From Paenibacillus segetis (GTDB taxonomy: Bacteria; Bacillota; Bacilli; Paenibacillales; Paenibacillaceae), in the NCBI RefSeq assembly GCF_014639155.1, contig NZ_BMFT01000003.1, forward strand, positions 1-64,000: a stretch of 64,000 bases of DNA, given 5' to 3'. Under the pieces are notes generated by a model. The model was not told where the DNA came from. It searched no databases and saw only the letters and a program-made list of their open reading frames with translations. Below are positions 38,559-49,471 of the stretch, one piece after another. Positions within the stretch are counted from its first letter, which is position 1. Each line of letters opens with the position of its first letter. Made by a program: the position numbers and the translations under genes.

Positions 38559-38761
38559 AAAAATCTCCTCAATTCTTTTAGCAATCCTTTAAAAATATTA
38601 TACACTACTCATTCAAGCAATTGCTCAGCGATTAATACGTGAATTCCAGCCATATTTCAGAAAAAACCGGATTAAGCCGTTCTTAGCTCTAAAAATCCCC
38701 CTGCATGCTCACTTTCCTACCGAAACTTCTCCAAATCCCTTTGTGATCCATGATCAATTTT

Positions 38762-39379
38762 TCATTCTTCGCTCTCTTCTAAACTCATGTCCTCACTTCG
38801 AATATGCTGGTTAATATGGCTCCAAAGTTGATCTTTACCCAGGCCTTCTTCCGATGAAAACATGATAAATCCATCGCCCGCACGCATCGCAAGCGACTCT
38901 CTAATTATTTTTAAATGCTTCGGCCAACGTGACTTAGGTATTTTGTCTGCCTTAGTCGCCACCACACATACAGGCATATCATAGTGTTTCAGCCAATCGT
39001 ACATCATCTCATCGTCTTTGGAAGGTGGGTGACGCAAATCCACAATGAGCATTACTAGTCGTAGTGTTTCTCGCTCTAACAGGTATTTCTCAATCATTTC
39101 TCCCCATACCTGACGTTTTGTCTTGGATACCTTCGCATATCCGTATCCGGGAAAATCGACGAAATACAGCTCATCATTAATCCGATAATAATTAAGATGC
39201 TGTGTCTTACCTGGCGTTGAACTCGTTCGTGCTAAGTTCTTACGATTGATCATTCGGTTAATTAGCGATGATTTACCCACGTTGGAACGACCTGCCAGGG
39301 CAATCTCTGGCAAGCCATCCACAGGATATTGGTCGGGACCCACAGCGCTAATTACAAATTCTGAATTTGTTACTTTCAT
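38762..39379 (-). CDS. engB: Ribosome biogenesis GTPase EngB (YsxC)
   Basis: Essential GTPase for 50S assembly. G1 [15 protein letters not shown] (about 30-44), G2 around TSSTPGKTQ (about 54-62), G3 [11 protein letters not shown] (about 74-84), G4 VATKADKIP (about 141-149), G5 FSSEEG (about 174-179). 205 residues, slightly longer at the acidic C terminus. 15 bases after lonA, the conserved lonA-engB pair. Confidence 0.96.
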   Translation of the reverse strand: MKVTNSEFVISAVGPDQYPVDGLPEIALAGRSNVGKSSLINRMINRKNLARTSSTPGKTQHLNYYRINDELYFVDFPGYGYAKVSKTKRQVWGEMIEKYLLERETLRLVMLIVDLRHPPSKDDEMMYDWLKHYDMPVCVVATKADKIPKSRWPKHLKIIRESLAMRAGDGFIMFSSEEGLGKDQLWSHINQHIRSEDMSLEESEE

Positions 39380-39394
39380 TCTTATAATTCCTCT

Positions 39395-41731
39395 CTAGTG
39401 CACTCCGGATTGATCCACAAGCGCATGTTTCAATACCTGGTCCATATGAGACACCGGCACGAAAACAACGTCTTCCTTCACACTGTCCGGGATATCCCGT
39501 AGATCACGTTCGTTATCCATCGGGAGTAGTATTTTTTTGTAGCCTGCCCGATGAGCAGCAAGCGATTTTTCTTTCAGTCCACCGATCGGCAACACTCGAC
39601 CACGAAGCGTAATTTCGCCTGTCATCGCCACGTCTTTTGAGACATAACGATTTGTTAGTGCGGAGATTAGCGCCGTAGCAATCGTAATCCCTGCCGAAGG
39701 CCCATCTTTCGGAATTGCACCTTCTGGAATATGAATATGAATATCGTTCTTCTCGTGGAAATCAGTGGCAATCCCAAGCTCAGTCGCTTTGGAACGAGTA
39801 TAACTAAACGCAGCCTGCGCTGATTCTTTCATAACGTCACCAAGCTTACCTGTAAGGGTCAACTTGCCTGTACCAGGTACCACCGTGACTTCAATAACCA
39901 GTGTTTCTCCGCCTACTTCAGTCCAAGCGAGACCTGTTACCGTACCAATCTGATCCTCAAGATCCGCTACCCCATGACGATACTTCGGAATACCAAGATA
40001 ATCCTTCACATTCTCAGGAGAGATTACAATCTGCTCCTTACTTTCAGACACAATGCTTCTTGCAGCTTTACGGCATAATGCAGCGATCTGTTGCTCTAGA
40101 TTACGGACGCCTGATTCACGAGTATACTCCCGAATCGTCCGTAATAGTGCATCCTCACCTATTTCAAGTTGCTCCGGTTCTAGACCATGCTCCTTTTTCT
40201 GCTTAGGTAGCAGGTAACGGTTAGCAATCTGTAGCTTCTCAAGTTCCGTATAGCCAGGAATATATAACATTTCCATCCGATCCAGCAAGGGACGAGGAAT
40301 GTTGTGAACCGCATTAGCAGTCGTAACAAACATAACGTTCGATAAATCAAACGGTACTTCGATGAAATGATCGCTAAACGTATTATTCTGCTCGGGATCA
40401 AGCACTTCAAGTAGTGCCGAAGATGGATCCCCACGGAAATCAGAAGCCATCTTGTCGATCTCATCCAATAAAACGACAGGGTTCAATGTACCCGCACTCT
40501 TCATCCCTTGGATAATACGTCCTGGCATTGCTCCAACATAGGTGCGGCGATGACCACGGATTTCCGCCTCATCTCGTACACCACCGAGAGAGATACGGAC
40601 AAATTCCCGATTCAACGAACGGGCGATGGACCGAGCAAGAGAAGTTTTACCAACCCCTGGTGGTCCAACAAGACAGAGGATAGGTCCTTTTAATTTCTTG
40701 ACCAGCTTCTGGACGGCTAAGTATTCAAGCACCCGTTCCTTAGGTTCATCAAGACCATAATGATCCTCGTTCAACACCTGTTCGGCTTTAGCGAGATCAA
40801 GGTCATCTTCTGTTTTATTACTCCAAGGCAAGCTGAGCAACCAATCGACATAATTGCGGATAACGCCACCTTCAGCAGAACTTGTCGGCATTTTTTCCAG
40901 TCGATCAATTTCCTTCTCAACTTTCTCACGCACTTTGTCAGGAAAGCCTTTCTCTTCAAGCTGCGCTCGAAGCTCTTCGACTTCGCTCGCCCGACCTTCC
41001 TTCTCGCCCAGCTCTTTCTGAATCGCCTTCATTTGCTCACGCAAATAATATTCCTTCTGGGTCTTCTCCATTTGTTTCTTGACGCGTTGACTGATTTTGC
41101 GTTCAAGCTCCAACACTTCGCGCTCGTTATTCAAAATATCCAGCAGTTTCTCTAACCGCTTTCTGACATCAATCGTCTCCAATATTTCCTGTTTATCCTT
41201 GATTTTGAGCGATAGATGACTCGTAATCACATCAGCAAGACGTCCCGCTTCTTCAATATCTGACACGGCCGCCAGCGTCTCAGGAGTTACCTTCTTGGAC
41301 AAATTGATATAATATTCAAATTGTGAAAGAACAGTGCGCATTAGTGCATCCACTTCAGGATCGTCGGATTCTTCCTCTGGCCGTTCCTGAGCAAACACCT
41401 CATAATATTCTTCATTCTCCAAATACTCTAATATCTCAGCACGCTCCATACCTTCTACCAGTACCCTAATCGTACCGTTGGGCAGCTTCAGCATCTGACG
41501 TACTTTTGCAACTGTCCCTATTCGGAAGATATCGTCCTGCGTTGGCTCTTCAATGTTCACTTCAGATTGAGAACATAGGAGAATTAAATTGTCATCAACC
41601 ATCGCCTTTTCCAGTGCCTTCACGGATTTCTCCCGCCCTACATCTAAATGCAAAACCATGCTCGGGTAGACGAGAAGGCCGCGTAAAGGCAGCAATGGAA
41701 AACGACGGCCTTTGGATTTATGTGTTCCCAT
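39395..41731 (-). CDS. lon: ATP-dependent protease LonA
   Basis: Cytosolic AAA+ protease that degrades damaged and regulatory proteins. LAN substrate domain (about 10-205), coiled-coil linker (about 205-280), AAA+ module with Walker [14 protein letters not shown] (about 353-365) and Walker [11 protein letters not shown] (about 417-426), then the Ser-Lys protease domain: [16 protein letters not shown] (catalytic Ser about 680) and [14 protein letters not shown] (catalytic Lys about 722). 778 residues. Confidence 0.98.
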   Translation of the reverse strand: MGTHKSKGRRFPLLPLRGLLVYPSMVLHLDVGREKSVKALEKAMVDDNLILLCSQSEVNIEEPTQDDIFRIGTVAKVRQMLKLPNGTIRVLVEGMERAEILEYLENEEYYEVFAQERPEEESDDPEVDALMRTVLSQFEYYINLSKKVTPETLAAVSDIEEAGRLADVITSHLSLKIKDKQEILETIDVRKRLEKLLDILNNEREVLELERKISQRVKKQMEKTQKEYYLREQMKAIQKELGEKEGRASEVEELRAQLEEKGFPDKVREKVEKEIDRLEKMPTSSAEGGVIRNYVDWLLSLPWSNKTEDDLDLAKAEQVLNEDHYGLDEPKERVLEYLAVQKLVKKLKGPILCLVGPPGVGKTSLARSIARSLNREFVRISLGGVRDEAEIRGHRRTYVGAMPGRIIQGMKSAGTLNPVVLLDEIDKMASDFRGDPSSALLEVLDPEQNNTFSDHFIEVPFDLSNVMFVTTANAVHNIPRPLLDRMEMLYIPGYTELEKLQIANRYLLPKQKKEHGLEPEQLEIGEDALLRTIREYTRESGVRNLEQQIAALCRKAARSIVSESKEQIVISPENVKDYLGIPKYRHGVADLEDQIGTVTGLAWTEVGGETLVIEVTVVPGTGKLTLTGKLGDVMKESAQAAFSYTRSKATELGIATDFHEKNDIHIHIPEGAIPKDGPSAGITIATALISALTNRYVSKDVAMTGEITLRGRVLPIGGLKEKSLAAHRAGYKKILLPMDNERDLRDIPDSVKEDVVFVPVSHMDQVLKHALVDQSGVH

Positions 41732-41808
41732 CGTTTTTGCACCCCCAAACGTTCTCGTTAAAGATCATTCCTATTTTAGCAAATGTTACATTAAAACACC
41801 AACGAAGA

Positions 41809-41829
41809 GCGGCTGCAAAATGCAGCCGC
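41809..41829 (-). terminator. Perfect hairpin between lonB and lonA
   Basis: GCGGCTGCA AAA TGCAGCCGC, a 9-bp perfect stem 46 bases after the lonB stop. No T-run follows on the minus strand, so it may insulate or stabilise rather than terminate. Confidence 0.5.
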
Positions 41830-41874
41830 CCGAAGATGTAAGCAACATCGTATTCATGCTATTCAATCAAGAAA

Positions 41875-43590
41875 CTACAAACTCCCACTTGGAGGCGGCG
41901 ATTCCGCATGGAGAAATGGTGCAGGTGCTGGAGCAAACAAGTCCGCCACGACCGACAAACCAAAATCCTTCGCCGCTTCTGGACCAAATACATGCCGGAA
42001 TACTTCAGTAACCGTTTCAACCGGAATGACTTTCAAACCTTCTAGACCCTCGAACAAGCTCTGCCAGTTATCCTTTGGAATGAGCACCGTGTTCGCCCCT
42101 GCCTGAAAGGCTGCTTCCACTTTGGCTACAACTCCGCCAACAGGCTTCACTTTTCCGTGAATACCCACTTCCCCTGTCATCGCGATACGACAATCGACTG
42201 GAACCTTCTTCATTGCTGAAGCAATCGCAGTGGCAATAGCAAGACCTGCTGAAGGTCCATCAATCGGTGTTCCACCAGGAAAGTTAATATGAAGATCGTA
42301 CCCGGATATATCGAGCCCAATCCGCTTTAATACCGTCAACACATTCTCCACTGACCCTTTTGCCATACTTTTTCTGCGAAGTGTCCTATTTCCTCCACCG
42401 ATTTCTTCTTCATCTACAACTCCGGTAATATTATAGGTCCCTTTACCTTTCTCAACCTGAACAGCTGTAGCCTCTATCTCAAGTAAAGTACCCATATTCG
42501 GCCCATATACTGCAAGACCATTAACTACGCCAATTTCTGATTGTTCAGGTACTTTTCGATCGGGCCTCGGCGTTAGCTGGCTGCTAGTCGCAACCCATTC
42601 CAAATCACAGGCTAATAAATGGTCCCGTTTCTCGGTTAATGCTAATCCCGCGGCAAGTTGCACCATATTCACGGCCTCGCGACCATTTGTTGCAAACTTC
42701 TTAATGACATCTATAGCCTCAGGACAAGGCTGAAAGCCGATTCTCTTTACAGCGTCTTCTGCAATTTGTGCAATTTCTTCAGGGAGTAGGGGTCTAAAGT
42801 AAACCTCCATACAACGAGATCGTAACGCAGGTGGAATATCTTGCGACGAGCGCGTTGTTGCACCCACAAGACGAAAGTCTGCTGGCAATCCATTCTGAAA
42901 AATATCATGAATATATGCCGGGGTTCCAGTATCCTCAGAGCTATAATAAGCACTCTCCAAATATACCTTGCGGTCCTCTAGCACCTTCAGTAGTTTGTTC
43001 ATTTGAATGCTATGAAGTTCACCGATCTCATCGATAAACAAAATGCCACCATGCGCCTTTGTAACAGCTCCTGGCTTCGGTTGAGGAATACCTGCAACCC
43101 CCATAGCTCCCGCACCTTGATATATGGGATCGTGAACTGATCCAATTAACGGGTCAGCGATTCCACGTTCATCGAACCTGGCGATCGTTGCATCAATCTC
43201 CATAAACTTAGCATCGTTCTTAAATGGAGAGCTCGGATTTTTCTTAGCTTCTTCCATAACAACTCTCGCAGCCGCGGTCTTACCTACACCCGGCGGTCCA
43301 TAAATAATGACATGCTGAGGATTAGCGCTACACAGTGCCGCCTTCAATGCCCGAAGTCCGTCTTTCTGGCCTACAATATCATTTAATGTAGATGGTCTTG
43401 TTCTTTCCGACAACGGTTTGGTTAAAGATACTGCACGTAGTTTGCGCAGCTTCTCCATTTCCTTGCGTGACTCTCGGTCTACCGCCGTGCGGTTCCCTTT
43501 CTGGCTACGAAGCTGATTCCAGAAATAGAGGCCGATCACCACAGCAAAAAACATTTGCACGGAGATAAGGATTACATTTATGTCCATCAT
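41875..43590 (-). CDS. lonB: Membrane-anchored Lon-like protease LonB
   Basis: LonB of Bacillus is active in the forespore. One N-terminal membrane helix (about 4-24, VILISVQMFFAVVIGLYFW), AAA+ module with [16 protein letters not shown] (about 95-110) and GGILFIDEIGELHS (about 181-194), and a Ser-Lys protease domain with TPIDGPSAGLAIATAIA (about 441-457) and GGVVAKVEAAFQAG (about 484-497). It lacks the LAN domain of LonA. 571 residues; adjacent to lonA as in B. subtilis. Confidence 0.95.
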   Translation of the reverse strand: MMDINVILISVQMFFAVVIGLYFWNQLRSQKGNRTAVDRESRKEMEKLRKLRAVSLTKPLSERTRPSTLNDIVGQKDGLRALKAALCSANPQHVIIYGPPGVGKTAAARVVMEEAKKNPSSPFKNDAKFMEIDATIARFDERGIADPLIGSVHDPIYQGAGAMGVAGIPQPKPGAVTKAHGGILFIDEIGELHSIQMNKLLKVLEDRKVYLESAYYSSEDTGTPAYIHDIFQNGLPADFRLVGATTRSSQDIPPALRSRCMEVYFRPLLPEEIAQIAEDAVKRIGFQPCPEAIDVIKKFATNGREAVNMVQLAAGLALTEKRDHLLACDLEWVATSSQLTPRPDRKVPEQSEIGVVNGLAVYGPNMGTLLEIEATAVQVEKGKGTYNITGVVDEEEIGGGNRTLRRKSMAKGSVENVLTVLKRIGLDISGYDLHINFPGGTPIDGPSAGLAIATAIASAMKKVPVDCRIAMTGEVGIHGKVKPVGGVVAKVEAAFQAGANTVLIPKDNWQSLFEGLEGLKVIPVETVTEVFRHVFGPEAAKDFGLSVVADLFAPAPAPFLHAESPPPSGSL

Positions 43591-43691
43591 ATTGAGCCTC
43601 CCACACTTCGACTGATACTTGGTAGTATTGCCGTTTCACTCCATCATAAAACGCATTTTATAAAGTTCCCTCTTTTTATTTCCAAATAAGA

Positions 43692-43734
43692 ATAAAAAAA
43701 GCCACAAACTGCACGTTATGTGCGGCTTGTGGCC
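43692..43734 (-). terminator. Terminator of ispG
   Basis: Minus-strand GCCACAAGCCGCAC / GTGCAGTTTGTGGC stem followed by TTTTTTTATT, 11 bases after the ispG stop. Confidence 0.92.
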
Positions 43735-43744
43735 CTAATCTATT

Positions 43745-44866
43745 TTATCTTTGTGTTGCAGCTCGATGTTCACTTCGCCCGGGAATTTCTCCTGTTGCTT
43801 CAAATACCTCGACGATATGATCGATCTCTTTCTTCAATTCAGACAACAGCTCATCTTCCGGCACTTTACGAATCATTTCTCCGTAACGGAACAATAGACC
43901 TTCACCGCGAGCACCAGCAATACCAATATCAGCTTCACGTGCCTCGCCTGGTCCATTCACCGCACATCCAAGCACCGAAACTTTGATTGGTACCTTCAGA
44001 TTGGCAATGTATGCCTCCACTTCATTTGCGATGGAGAAGAGATCAATATCCAATCGTCCACAAGTCGGACAAGATACAAGCGTTGCAGCATTCGTAATTA
44101 ACCCGAATGTCTTAAGCAACTCACGAGCAACTTTTACTTCTTCCACAGGGTCAGCACTGAGAGATATGCGTAGCGTTGATCCGATTCCCATGGATAAAAG
44201 AGCACCAATCCCAGCAGCACTCTTCACTGTACCAGAGAATAAAGTTCCAGCCTCTGTGATCCCCAAATGTAACGGATAAGGAATAACTTTAGCCGCCTGG
44301 GAATAAGCCTCAATTGCCATTGGTACATCAGATGCTTTCAATGAAACAATAATATCATGGAAATCTAGCTCTTCTAGGATACCGATATGGAATAATGCGC
44401 TCTCTACCATCGCCTCTGGGGTTGGATATCCATATTTCTCAAGCAGATGATTCTCAAGCGAACCTGCATTAACACCAATACGAATCGGGATTCCCTTTTC
44501 CTTACATGCGTTAACTACAGCTTCAACTTTCTCGCGGCGGCCGATGTTACCTGGATTAATTCGAACTTTATCAATGCCGTTCTCAATGGCCAACAAGGCA
44601 AGCTTATGATTAAAATGAATATCTGCTACGAGTGGTATATGAATTTGTTTCTTGATGTCTTTGATCGCTGCAGCCGCTTCTTCGTTGTTGACCGTCACAC
44701 GAACCAACTGGCAGCCCGCTTCTTCCAATCGAAGGATTTCAGCGACTGTCGCTTTCACGTCAGCCGTTTTGGTAGTACACATACTCTGAATGATCACTTC
44801 ATTGCTTCCGCCAATTGTCAAATTACCAACTTTAACAGGACGTGTATCTTGTCTCAAGAATGTCAT
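43745..44866 (-). CDS. ispG: 4-hydroxy-3-methylbut-2-enyl diphosphate synthase (IspG/GcpE)
   Basis: Iron-sulfur enzyme of the MEP isoprenoid pathway. Start of the TIM-barrel domain [31 protein letters not shown] (about 27-37), and the cluster cysteines in SCPTCGR (about 269-275) and [12 protein letters not shown] (about 302-313). The ATG at 44866 has GGAGGT upstream; the ORF extends to 44938 without a site. 373 residues. It is inserted between clpX and lonB, which are neighbours in B. subtilis. Confidence 0.96.
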   Translation of the reverse strand: MTFLRQDTRPVKVGNLTIGGSNEVIIQSMCTTKTADVKATVAEILRLEEAGCQLVRVTVNNEEAAAAIKDIKKQIHIPLVADIHFNHKLALLAIENGIDKVRINPGNIGRREKVEAVVNACKEKGIPIRIGVNAGSLENHLLEKYGYPTPEAMVESALFHIGILEELDFHDIIVSLKASDVPMAIEAYSQAAKVIPYPLHLGITEAGTLFSGTVKSAAGIGALLSMGIGSTLRISLSADPVEEVKVARELLKTFGLITNAATLVSCPTCGRLDIDLFSIANEVEAYIANLKVPIKVSVLGCAVNGPGEAREADIGIAGARGEGLLFRYGEMIRKVPEDELLSELKKEIDHIVEVFEATGEIPGRSEHRAATQR

Positions 44867-44891
44867 TTCAGACCTCCCCCATAACGTCAAA

Positions 44892-44945
44892 GCTCCACCC
44901 CTGCAAGTAAAGCCAATCAAGGGCTTAAGTCCTGCCAAGGTGGAG
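44892..44945 (-). terminator. Hairpin between clpX and ispG
   Basis: CTCCACC (44893-44899) pairs with GGTGGAG (44939-44945) around a loop containing AAGCCAATCAAGGGCTT, itself a small hairpin. Only a weak T stretch follows on the minus strand; termination is uncertain. Confidence 0.4.
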
Positions 44946-44984
44946 AATTCAACATCTATTTTGTCACGTAAAGTGCAGGCAGCT

Positions 44985-46241
44985 CTACGCGCTCTCTTCT
45001 TGCTTCTTATTCTTCTTTGTTTCCAGTTCAGGAGCCGTCTTCTCTATAACGACTTTCTCCGTTATAACGCAGTCGGTAATATCCTCCCGAGAAGGTACCT
45101 CATACATCACATCAAGCATTATGCCTTCAATGATCGCACGAAGACCACGAGCACCCGTATTCCGTTTAATCGCTTCACGGGCAATCGCCTCAAGAGCCTT
45201 AGGCTCAAATTCCAAGGTTACATTGTCCAGTTCAAGCAATTTCTGATATTGCTTCACCAAAGCATTCTTTGGTTCAGACAGAATCCGTACAAGTGTAAGT
45301 TCATCTAGTGGCTCTAGCGTCGAAATGACCGGCAAGCGGCCTACAAACTCAGGGATTAGTCCAAATTTGAGTAGATCTTCTGGAAGAACCATCGACAGGT
45401 GTTCGCCTGGTTTCAGATCCTTTTGTCCATCACTCATCGCATTGAAGCCAATCACTTTCTTACCAACCCGACGTTTGATCATTTGCTCTAAGCCATCAAA
45501 TGCTCCACCGCAAATAAACAAAATATTCGTCGTATCGATTTGGATAAATTCTTGATGTGGATGTTTACGACCACCTTGAGGTGGTACGGATGCCACAGTG
45601 CCCTCTAGAATCTTGAGAAGAGCTTGTTGTACACCTTCACCAGATACATCACGGGTAATCGATGGATTCTCAGACTTACGGGCCACTTTATCAATTTCAT
45701 CGATATAAATGATTCCGCGCTCTGCTTTTTCCACATCATAATCAGCTGCTTGAATCAGCTTCAGTAGAATGTTCTCTACATCTTCACCGACATAACCAGC
45801 TTCAGTGAGCGAAGTAGCATCTGCAATTGCAAACGGTACGTTCAAAATTTTAGCCATGGTTTGAGCTAATAGCGTTTTACCTGAACCCGTTGGACCAAGC
45901 AACAAAATGTTACTCTTTTGCAATTCAACGTCTTCAATTTTGCTTCCTGTATTTACACGCTTATAGTGATTATAAACCGCTACAGAAAGAGACTTCTTCG
46001 CCTGATCTTGCCCAATAACATATTGATCAAGAATGTCACGAATTTCTTTCGGTTTTGGAATCTCTTTGAGATCGAGCTCTTCTTCGTGTCCGAGTTCTTC
46101 TTCCACGATCTCCGTGCACAATTCAATACATTCATCACATATATAAACGCCAGGTCCGGCTACAAGCTTGCGCACTTGCTCTTGCGATTTACCGCAAAAG
46201 GAACATTTCAATTGTCCTTTTTCATCGTTAAATTTAAACAT
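44985..46241 (-). CDS. clpX: ATP-dependent Clp protease ATP-binding subunit ClpX
   Basis: Unfoldase that feeds tagged substrates into ClpP. N-terminal zinc domain with CSFCGKS (about 13-19) and [10 protein letters not shown] (about 33-42), Walker [16 protein letters not shown] (about 114-128), Walker [14 protein letters not shown] (about 178-190), and the IGF-type ClpP loop ([11 protein letters not shown], about 261-271). 418 residues. 12 bases after clpP, forming a clpP-clpX operon. Confidence 0.98.
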   Translation of the reverse strand: MFKFNDEKGQLKCSFCGKSQEQVRKLVAGPGVYICDECIELCTEIVEEELGHEEELDLKEIPKPKEIRDILDQYVIGQDQAKKSLSVAVYNHYKRVNTGSKIEDVELQKSNILLLGPTGSGKTLLAQTMAKILNVPFAIADATSLTEAGYVGEDVENILLKLIQAADYDVEKAERGIIYIDEIDKVARKSENPSITRDVSGEGVQQALLKILEGTVASVPPQGGRKHPHQEFIQIDTTNILFICGGAFDGLEQMIKRRVGKKVIGFNAMSDGQKDLKPGEHLSMVLPEDLLKFGLIPEFVGRLPVISTLEPLDELTLVRILSEPKNALVKQYQKLLELDNVTLEFEPKALEAIAREAIKRNTGARGLRAIIEGIMLDVMYEVPSREDITDCVITEKVVIEKTAPELETKKNKKQEESA

Positions 46242-46253
46242 GTATACACCCCT

Positions 46254-46844
46254 TTATGATTTGATGGGCTTAATGATGACTTGGTCGATGATCCCGTAGT
46301 CTTTAGCCTCTTCCGCGCTCATGAAGAAGTCGCGGTCTGTATCGCGCTGAATCTTATCAAGGGGTTGACCCGTACGATCCACATATATCTGGTTCAGCTT
46401 TTGTCTCGTTTTGATGATCCAATCTGCATGGATTTTGATATCCGATGCCTGACCACTTATACCTCCGAGTGGTTGGTGAATCATCACCTCACTGTTTGGT
46501 AGTGCAAACCGCTTACCTGGCGCACCTGCCGTAAGCAGAAGCGAACCCATACTTGCAGCCATCCCCATACAAATCGTAGAAACATCAGGTTTGATATACT
46601 GCATAGTATCATATATACCCATTCCAGCAGTAACTGAACCACCAGGTGAATTGATATACAAGTGGATATCCTTCTCAGGATCTTCTGCTGCCAAAAACAA
46701 CAGTTGAGCAATTACGAGATTGGCAACTTCATCGTCAATCGCGCTGCTAAGAAAGATGATGCGATCTTTGAGCAGTCTCGAATATATATCGTAAGACCGT
46801 TCTCCCCTATTTGTTTGTTCCACAACCATAGGCACCAGACTCAT
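46254..46844 (-). CDS. clpP: ATP-dependent Clp protease proteolytic subunit
   Basis: Serine peptidase that assembles as a tetradecamer with ClpX or ClpC. Catalytic Ser in [14 protein letters not shown] (about 93-106), His in [10 protein letters not shown] (about 119-128), Asp in [20 protein letters not shown] (about 170-189). 196 residues. In B. subtilis clpP lies elsewhere; here it precedes clpX. A second ClpP elsewhere in the genome cannot be excluded. Confidence 0.97.
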   Translation of the reverse strand: MSLVPMVVEQTNRGERSYDIYSRLLKDRIIFLSSAIDDEVANLVIAQLLFLAAEDPEKDIHLYINSPGGSVTAGMGIYDTMQYIKPDVSTICMGMAASMGSLLLTAGAPGKRFALPNSEVMIHQPLGGISGQASDIKIHADWIIKTRQKLNQIYVDRTGQPLDKIQRDTDRDFFMSAEEAKDYGIIDQVIIKPIKS

Positions 46845-46888
46845 GTGACCAACCTCTTTTCCTATTCAAATTCTGCGCTTACAAAAGT

Positions 46889-46917
46889 ATTCTATCATGT
46901 TCAAAGACTCATGTCAT
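46889..46917 (-). promoter_or_regulatory. SigA-type promoter of clpP-clpX
   Basis: Minus-strand -35 ATGACA (46912-46917), 17-base spacer, -10 TAGAAT (46889-46894) with an upstream TG. I do not see a CtsR heptad repeat (GGTCAAA type) around it. Confidence 0.7.
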
Positions 46918-47002
46918 TTTTCACATGATACAGTTTATGACGCCCGGAACATAATATATACCCTTTGGCCTGTCCGAGGTACATATGGAAATATATGTAT
47001 CC

Positions 47003-47048
47003 AAAAAAAGAGATAAATTAAGGCACGCATTATATATACGTGCCTTAA
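47003..47048 (-). terminator. Terminator of tig
   Basis: Minus-strand TTAAGGCACG ... CGTGCCTTAA stem, then TTATCTCTTTTTTT. It starts 25 bases after the tig stop. Confidence 0.85.
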
Positions 47049-47072
47049 CGCTATACTTGATGTTTGTGACGA

Positions 47073-48407
47073 TTATTCAGCAGACTCAACAGCTTCAGTA
47101 GCTTCTACTTTTTCTGCTGGAACTTCCTTGCTGTTTTCGAGCAAGAACTGAATCGTCTTACGCAATGTTACATCTTCATTCAAGCTGTTCAATGAACCAT
47201 TAGCAGCTAGAATGTTAAGGATATCTTCTGGAGTGCGTTTGTACGCTTCTGCCATGTCAGCTACTTCTTTGTTGATTTCTTCTTGAGTAGCTTCGATACC
47301 TTCAGCTTTAGCAATTTGCTCTAATACGAGGTTGTTACGAACACGTTTTTGAGCATCGCCTTGCATTTGACCTTGAAGATCTTCAATCGTTTGACCCGAG
47401 AAGTTAAGGAACATTTCAAGGTTCATTCCTTGGGAGTGAAGACGGTTGTCGAAATCACGCACCATGTTTTGAACTTCGCTTTGTACCATTGCTTCTGGAA
47501 TTTCTACTTCAGCGTTTTCGCCTACTTTGTCAACAATAAGTCCTTCGCGAACAGAGATGCTTTCTTTCTCTTTACGGGACAACAATTGTTTCTTCAAATC
47601 TTCTTTATATTCTTCAAGTGTATCAAATTCACTAACATCTTTAGCAAACTCATCATCAAGTGCAGGAAGTTGTTTGCGTTTGATTTCATGAACTTTAACA
47701 GCGAAGACAGCTTCTTTGTTAGCCAGTTCTTCTGCATGGTAAGTTTCAGGGAAAGTTACAGTAACATCCTTGAAATCTCCGGTTGCCATACCAACTACTT
47801 GCTCTTCGAACCCAGGAATAAATGTGTTACTTCCTAGTTCCAACGAATAACGTTCTGCTTTGCCGCCTTCAAAAGGAACACCGTCAACAGAACCATCAAA
47901 GTCGATTACTACAGTATCGCCATTTTGGGATGCTTCTTCGTCGATAACAACGAGTTCAGCATGACGTTGTTGCAAGCGCTCAAGCTCTTGGCTCAATTCT
48001 TCTTCGGTAACTTCTACAGCTTGTGCTGGTACTTCGATACCTTTGTAGTCGCCAAGTGTAACTTCAGGTTTTACAGTTACTTTTGCTTTGAACTTGAAAG
48101 TTTCGCCTTTAGCAAACTGTTCAACGTCTACTTCTGGACGATCAACTGGAAAGATTTCCGTTTGATCAATAGCTTCAGAATAAACTTCAGGAAGCAAAAT
48201 ATCGATCGCATCTTGATACAAGCTTTCAACGCCGTAGCGAGCTTCAAAAATTGGCCGTGGTACTTTACCTTTACGGAATCCAGGTACGTTTGCTTTCTTT
48301 GCTACTTTTTGAAACGCTTTATCCAGTGCAACGGAAACGCGTTCCGCTTCCACTTCGACCTCAAGAACGCCAAGGTTCTTTTCTATTTTTTCCCAAGTTG
48401 CTTTCAT
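47073..48407 (-). CDS. tig: Trigger factor, ribosome-bound chaperone
   Basis: Peptidyl-prolyl isomerase/chaperone acting on nascent chains at the tunnel exit. Ribosome-binding motif GFRKGKVPRP (about 43-52), FKBP-type domain (about 155-245, GDTVVIDFDGSVDGVPFEGG; FIPGFEEQVVGM) and a helical C-terminal cradle (about 260-425). 444 residues with an acidic tail. An unusual double hairpin occupies its leader. Confidence 0.97.
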   Translation of the reverse strand: MKATWEKIEKNLGVLEVEVEAERVSVALDKAFQKVAKKANVPGFRKGKVPRPIFEARYGVESLYQDAIDILLPEVYSEAIDQTEIFPVDRPEVDVEQFAKGETFKFKAKVTVKPEVTLGDYKGIEVPAQAVEVTEEELSQELERLQQRHAELVVIDEEASQNGDTVVIDFDGSVDGVPFEGGKAERYSLELGSNTFIPGFEEQVVGMATGDFKDVTVTFPETYHAEELANKEAVFAVKVHEIKRKQLPALDDEFAKDVSEFDTLEEYKEDLKKQLLSRKEKESISVREGLIVDKVGENAEVEIPEAMVQSEVQNMVRDFDNRLHSQGMNLEMFLNFSGQTIEDLQGQMQGDAQKRVRNNLVLEQIAKAEGIEATQEEINKEVADMAEAYKRTPEDILNILAANGSLNSLNEDVTLRKTIQFLLENSKEVPAEKVEATEAVESAE

Positions 48408-48490
48408 TTTATGCCTTCCCCTCCAAATTTCACTATACTGAAATACTGAAACCGAATCGCGATAAAGCAGCTATCAAGGTTTCAGTATAG
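48408..48490 (-). promoter_or_regulatory. tig 5' leader with two mutually exclusive hairpins
   Basis: On the minus strand CTATACTGAAACC (48478-48490) can pair perfectly over 11 bases with GGTTTCAGTAT (48443-48453). It can also pair perfectly over 11 bases with TTTCAGTATAG (48433-48443), just before the GGAGGGG binding site (48418-48424). Both cannot form together. Confidence 0.65.
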
Positions 48491-48523
48491 CTGTCCTTAT
48501 AACACGATCAGAATAACCATTAT

Positions 48524-48552
48524 ATTATAATCAACAATACATCATTTTACAA
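48524..48552 (-). promoter_or_regulatory. SigA-type promoter of tig
   Basis: Minus-strand -35 TTGTAA (48547-48552), 17-base spacer, -10 TATAAT (48524-48529). The transcript would start near 48517, about 110 bases before the tig start. Confidence 0.8.
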
Positions 48553-48595
48553 GAGCAAGCACTAGAACTACCAGATTAAGTGATTCTTCTCAAAA

Positions 48596-49471
48596 TCAGG
48601 ACTTGATCCCAATCGAAATAAATTGTTTCATGGAGCGGTAAGCCTGTTCGTACCGTAGTCGCAAACTGTCCGTAATCCCGTACAAATTGCGTATTTCCTC
48701 ATCACTCTGATCATCCTGAAGAGTTTCCGCAACAATCGTATGCAGAGCTGCGGCCCATACATCCAATATGGAATCTTCCTCACTAAGCATCGAACGATAA
48801 TTCATCGTACCGTACACACCCATTATAAATTGGTACCATAACTCTTGAGCAAAATAAAATAAAGTCGGATTATGAATTCCTGTATGTTGCTCAATCCTCT
48901 CCAATACATCTTGTATCTGTGATGGAAAATCTGTGGGCTTCAATGGCACCTGGTCCAGTTCGATTTCAACTTCTTCGCCTCCGCGCTGAAATTTAATCAA
49001 ACCCTGGGAACCTCTACGGTTCAATATTTGTAGGACGCGATACTGTAACAGTGGGTGCAAATCACTACGATTCAACCATATATGAAGGGCATCATCAATT
49101 TCCGACAAATCCACAAAGGCAAGTTGCTCCAGCGCTAGAAAGCTTTTCTCTGACATGGGCCTCTCCATGACTGCCTGCAGCAACTTTTTAGGATAGTTTT
49201 TATCCTCGGCAATTTTAGCCTCCACATGTCTTCTAGCTAACTGTTCCTCGCCTTCCTCTTCTTCCGCAAGCTCTTGTTCATCTGTATGCAGAGACTTTGG
49301 GAAAGCGCTCATCAGCCATTCCAGTAATGCCTGCCATTCTTCGTAGTGCTTAGGGTCCTGGCCCTGGCAATGCAATAAGAATTGGAGCAATTCAATGGCC
49401 TCTCCGTATCTTTCCGTTTCCAACATCCGTGTAAGCTCAATCTGGTAATAATCCAGTGTTTTGGGAAACAA
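48596..49471 (-). CDS. YsoA-like helical-repeat protein upstream of tig
   Basis: Soluble alpha-helical protein (291 residues from the TTG at 49471) with TPR-like helices near the N terminus (about 5-60, LTRMLETERYGEAIELLQFLLHCQGQ), an acidic segment (about 65-80), and a conserved-looking C-terminal half (about 140-290). Position before tig matches B. subtilis ysoA, a TPR protein of unknown role; length and details differ, so homology is inferred. The start is unclear: the strong GGGAGGTG site (about 49519-49526) lies about 50 bases upstream, and the coding frame stays open to there with no ATG, GTG or TTG near it. Confidence 0.7.
   Translation of the reverse strand: MFPKTLDYYQIELTRMLETERYGEAIELLQFLLHCQGQDPKHYEEWQALLEWLMSAFPKSLHTDEQELAEEEEGEEQLARRHVEAKIAEDKNYPKKLLQAVMERPMSEKSFLALEQLAFVDLSEIDDALHIWLNRSDLHPLLQYRVLQILNRRGSQGLIKFQRGGEEVEIELDQVPLKPTDFPSQIQDVLERIEQHTGIHNPTLFYFAQELWYQFIMGVYGTMNYRSMLSEEDSILDVWAAALHTIVAETLQDDQSDEEIRNLYGITDSLRLRYEQAYRSMKQFISIGIKS

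Noticed and set aside
40760-41155. Plus-strand open frame of 131 codons within lonA
   Set aside because: Antisense of the lonA coiled-coil region; leucine/phenylalanine-rich composition is typical of a shadow frame.
46845-46925. CtsR operator at clpP
   Set aside because: No direct heptad repeat of the GGTCAAA type is visible around the promoter.
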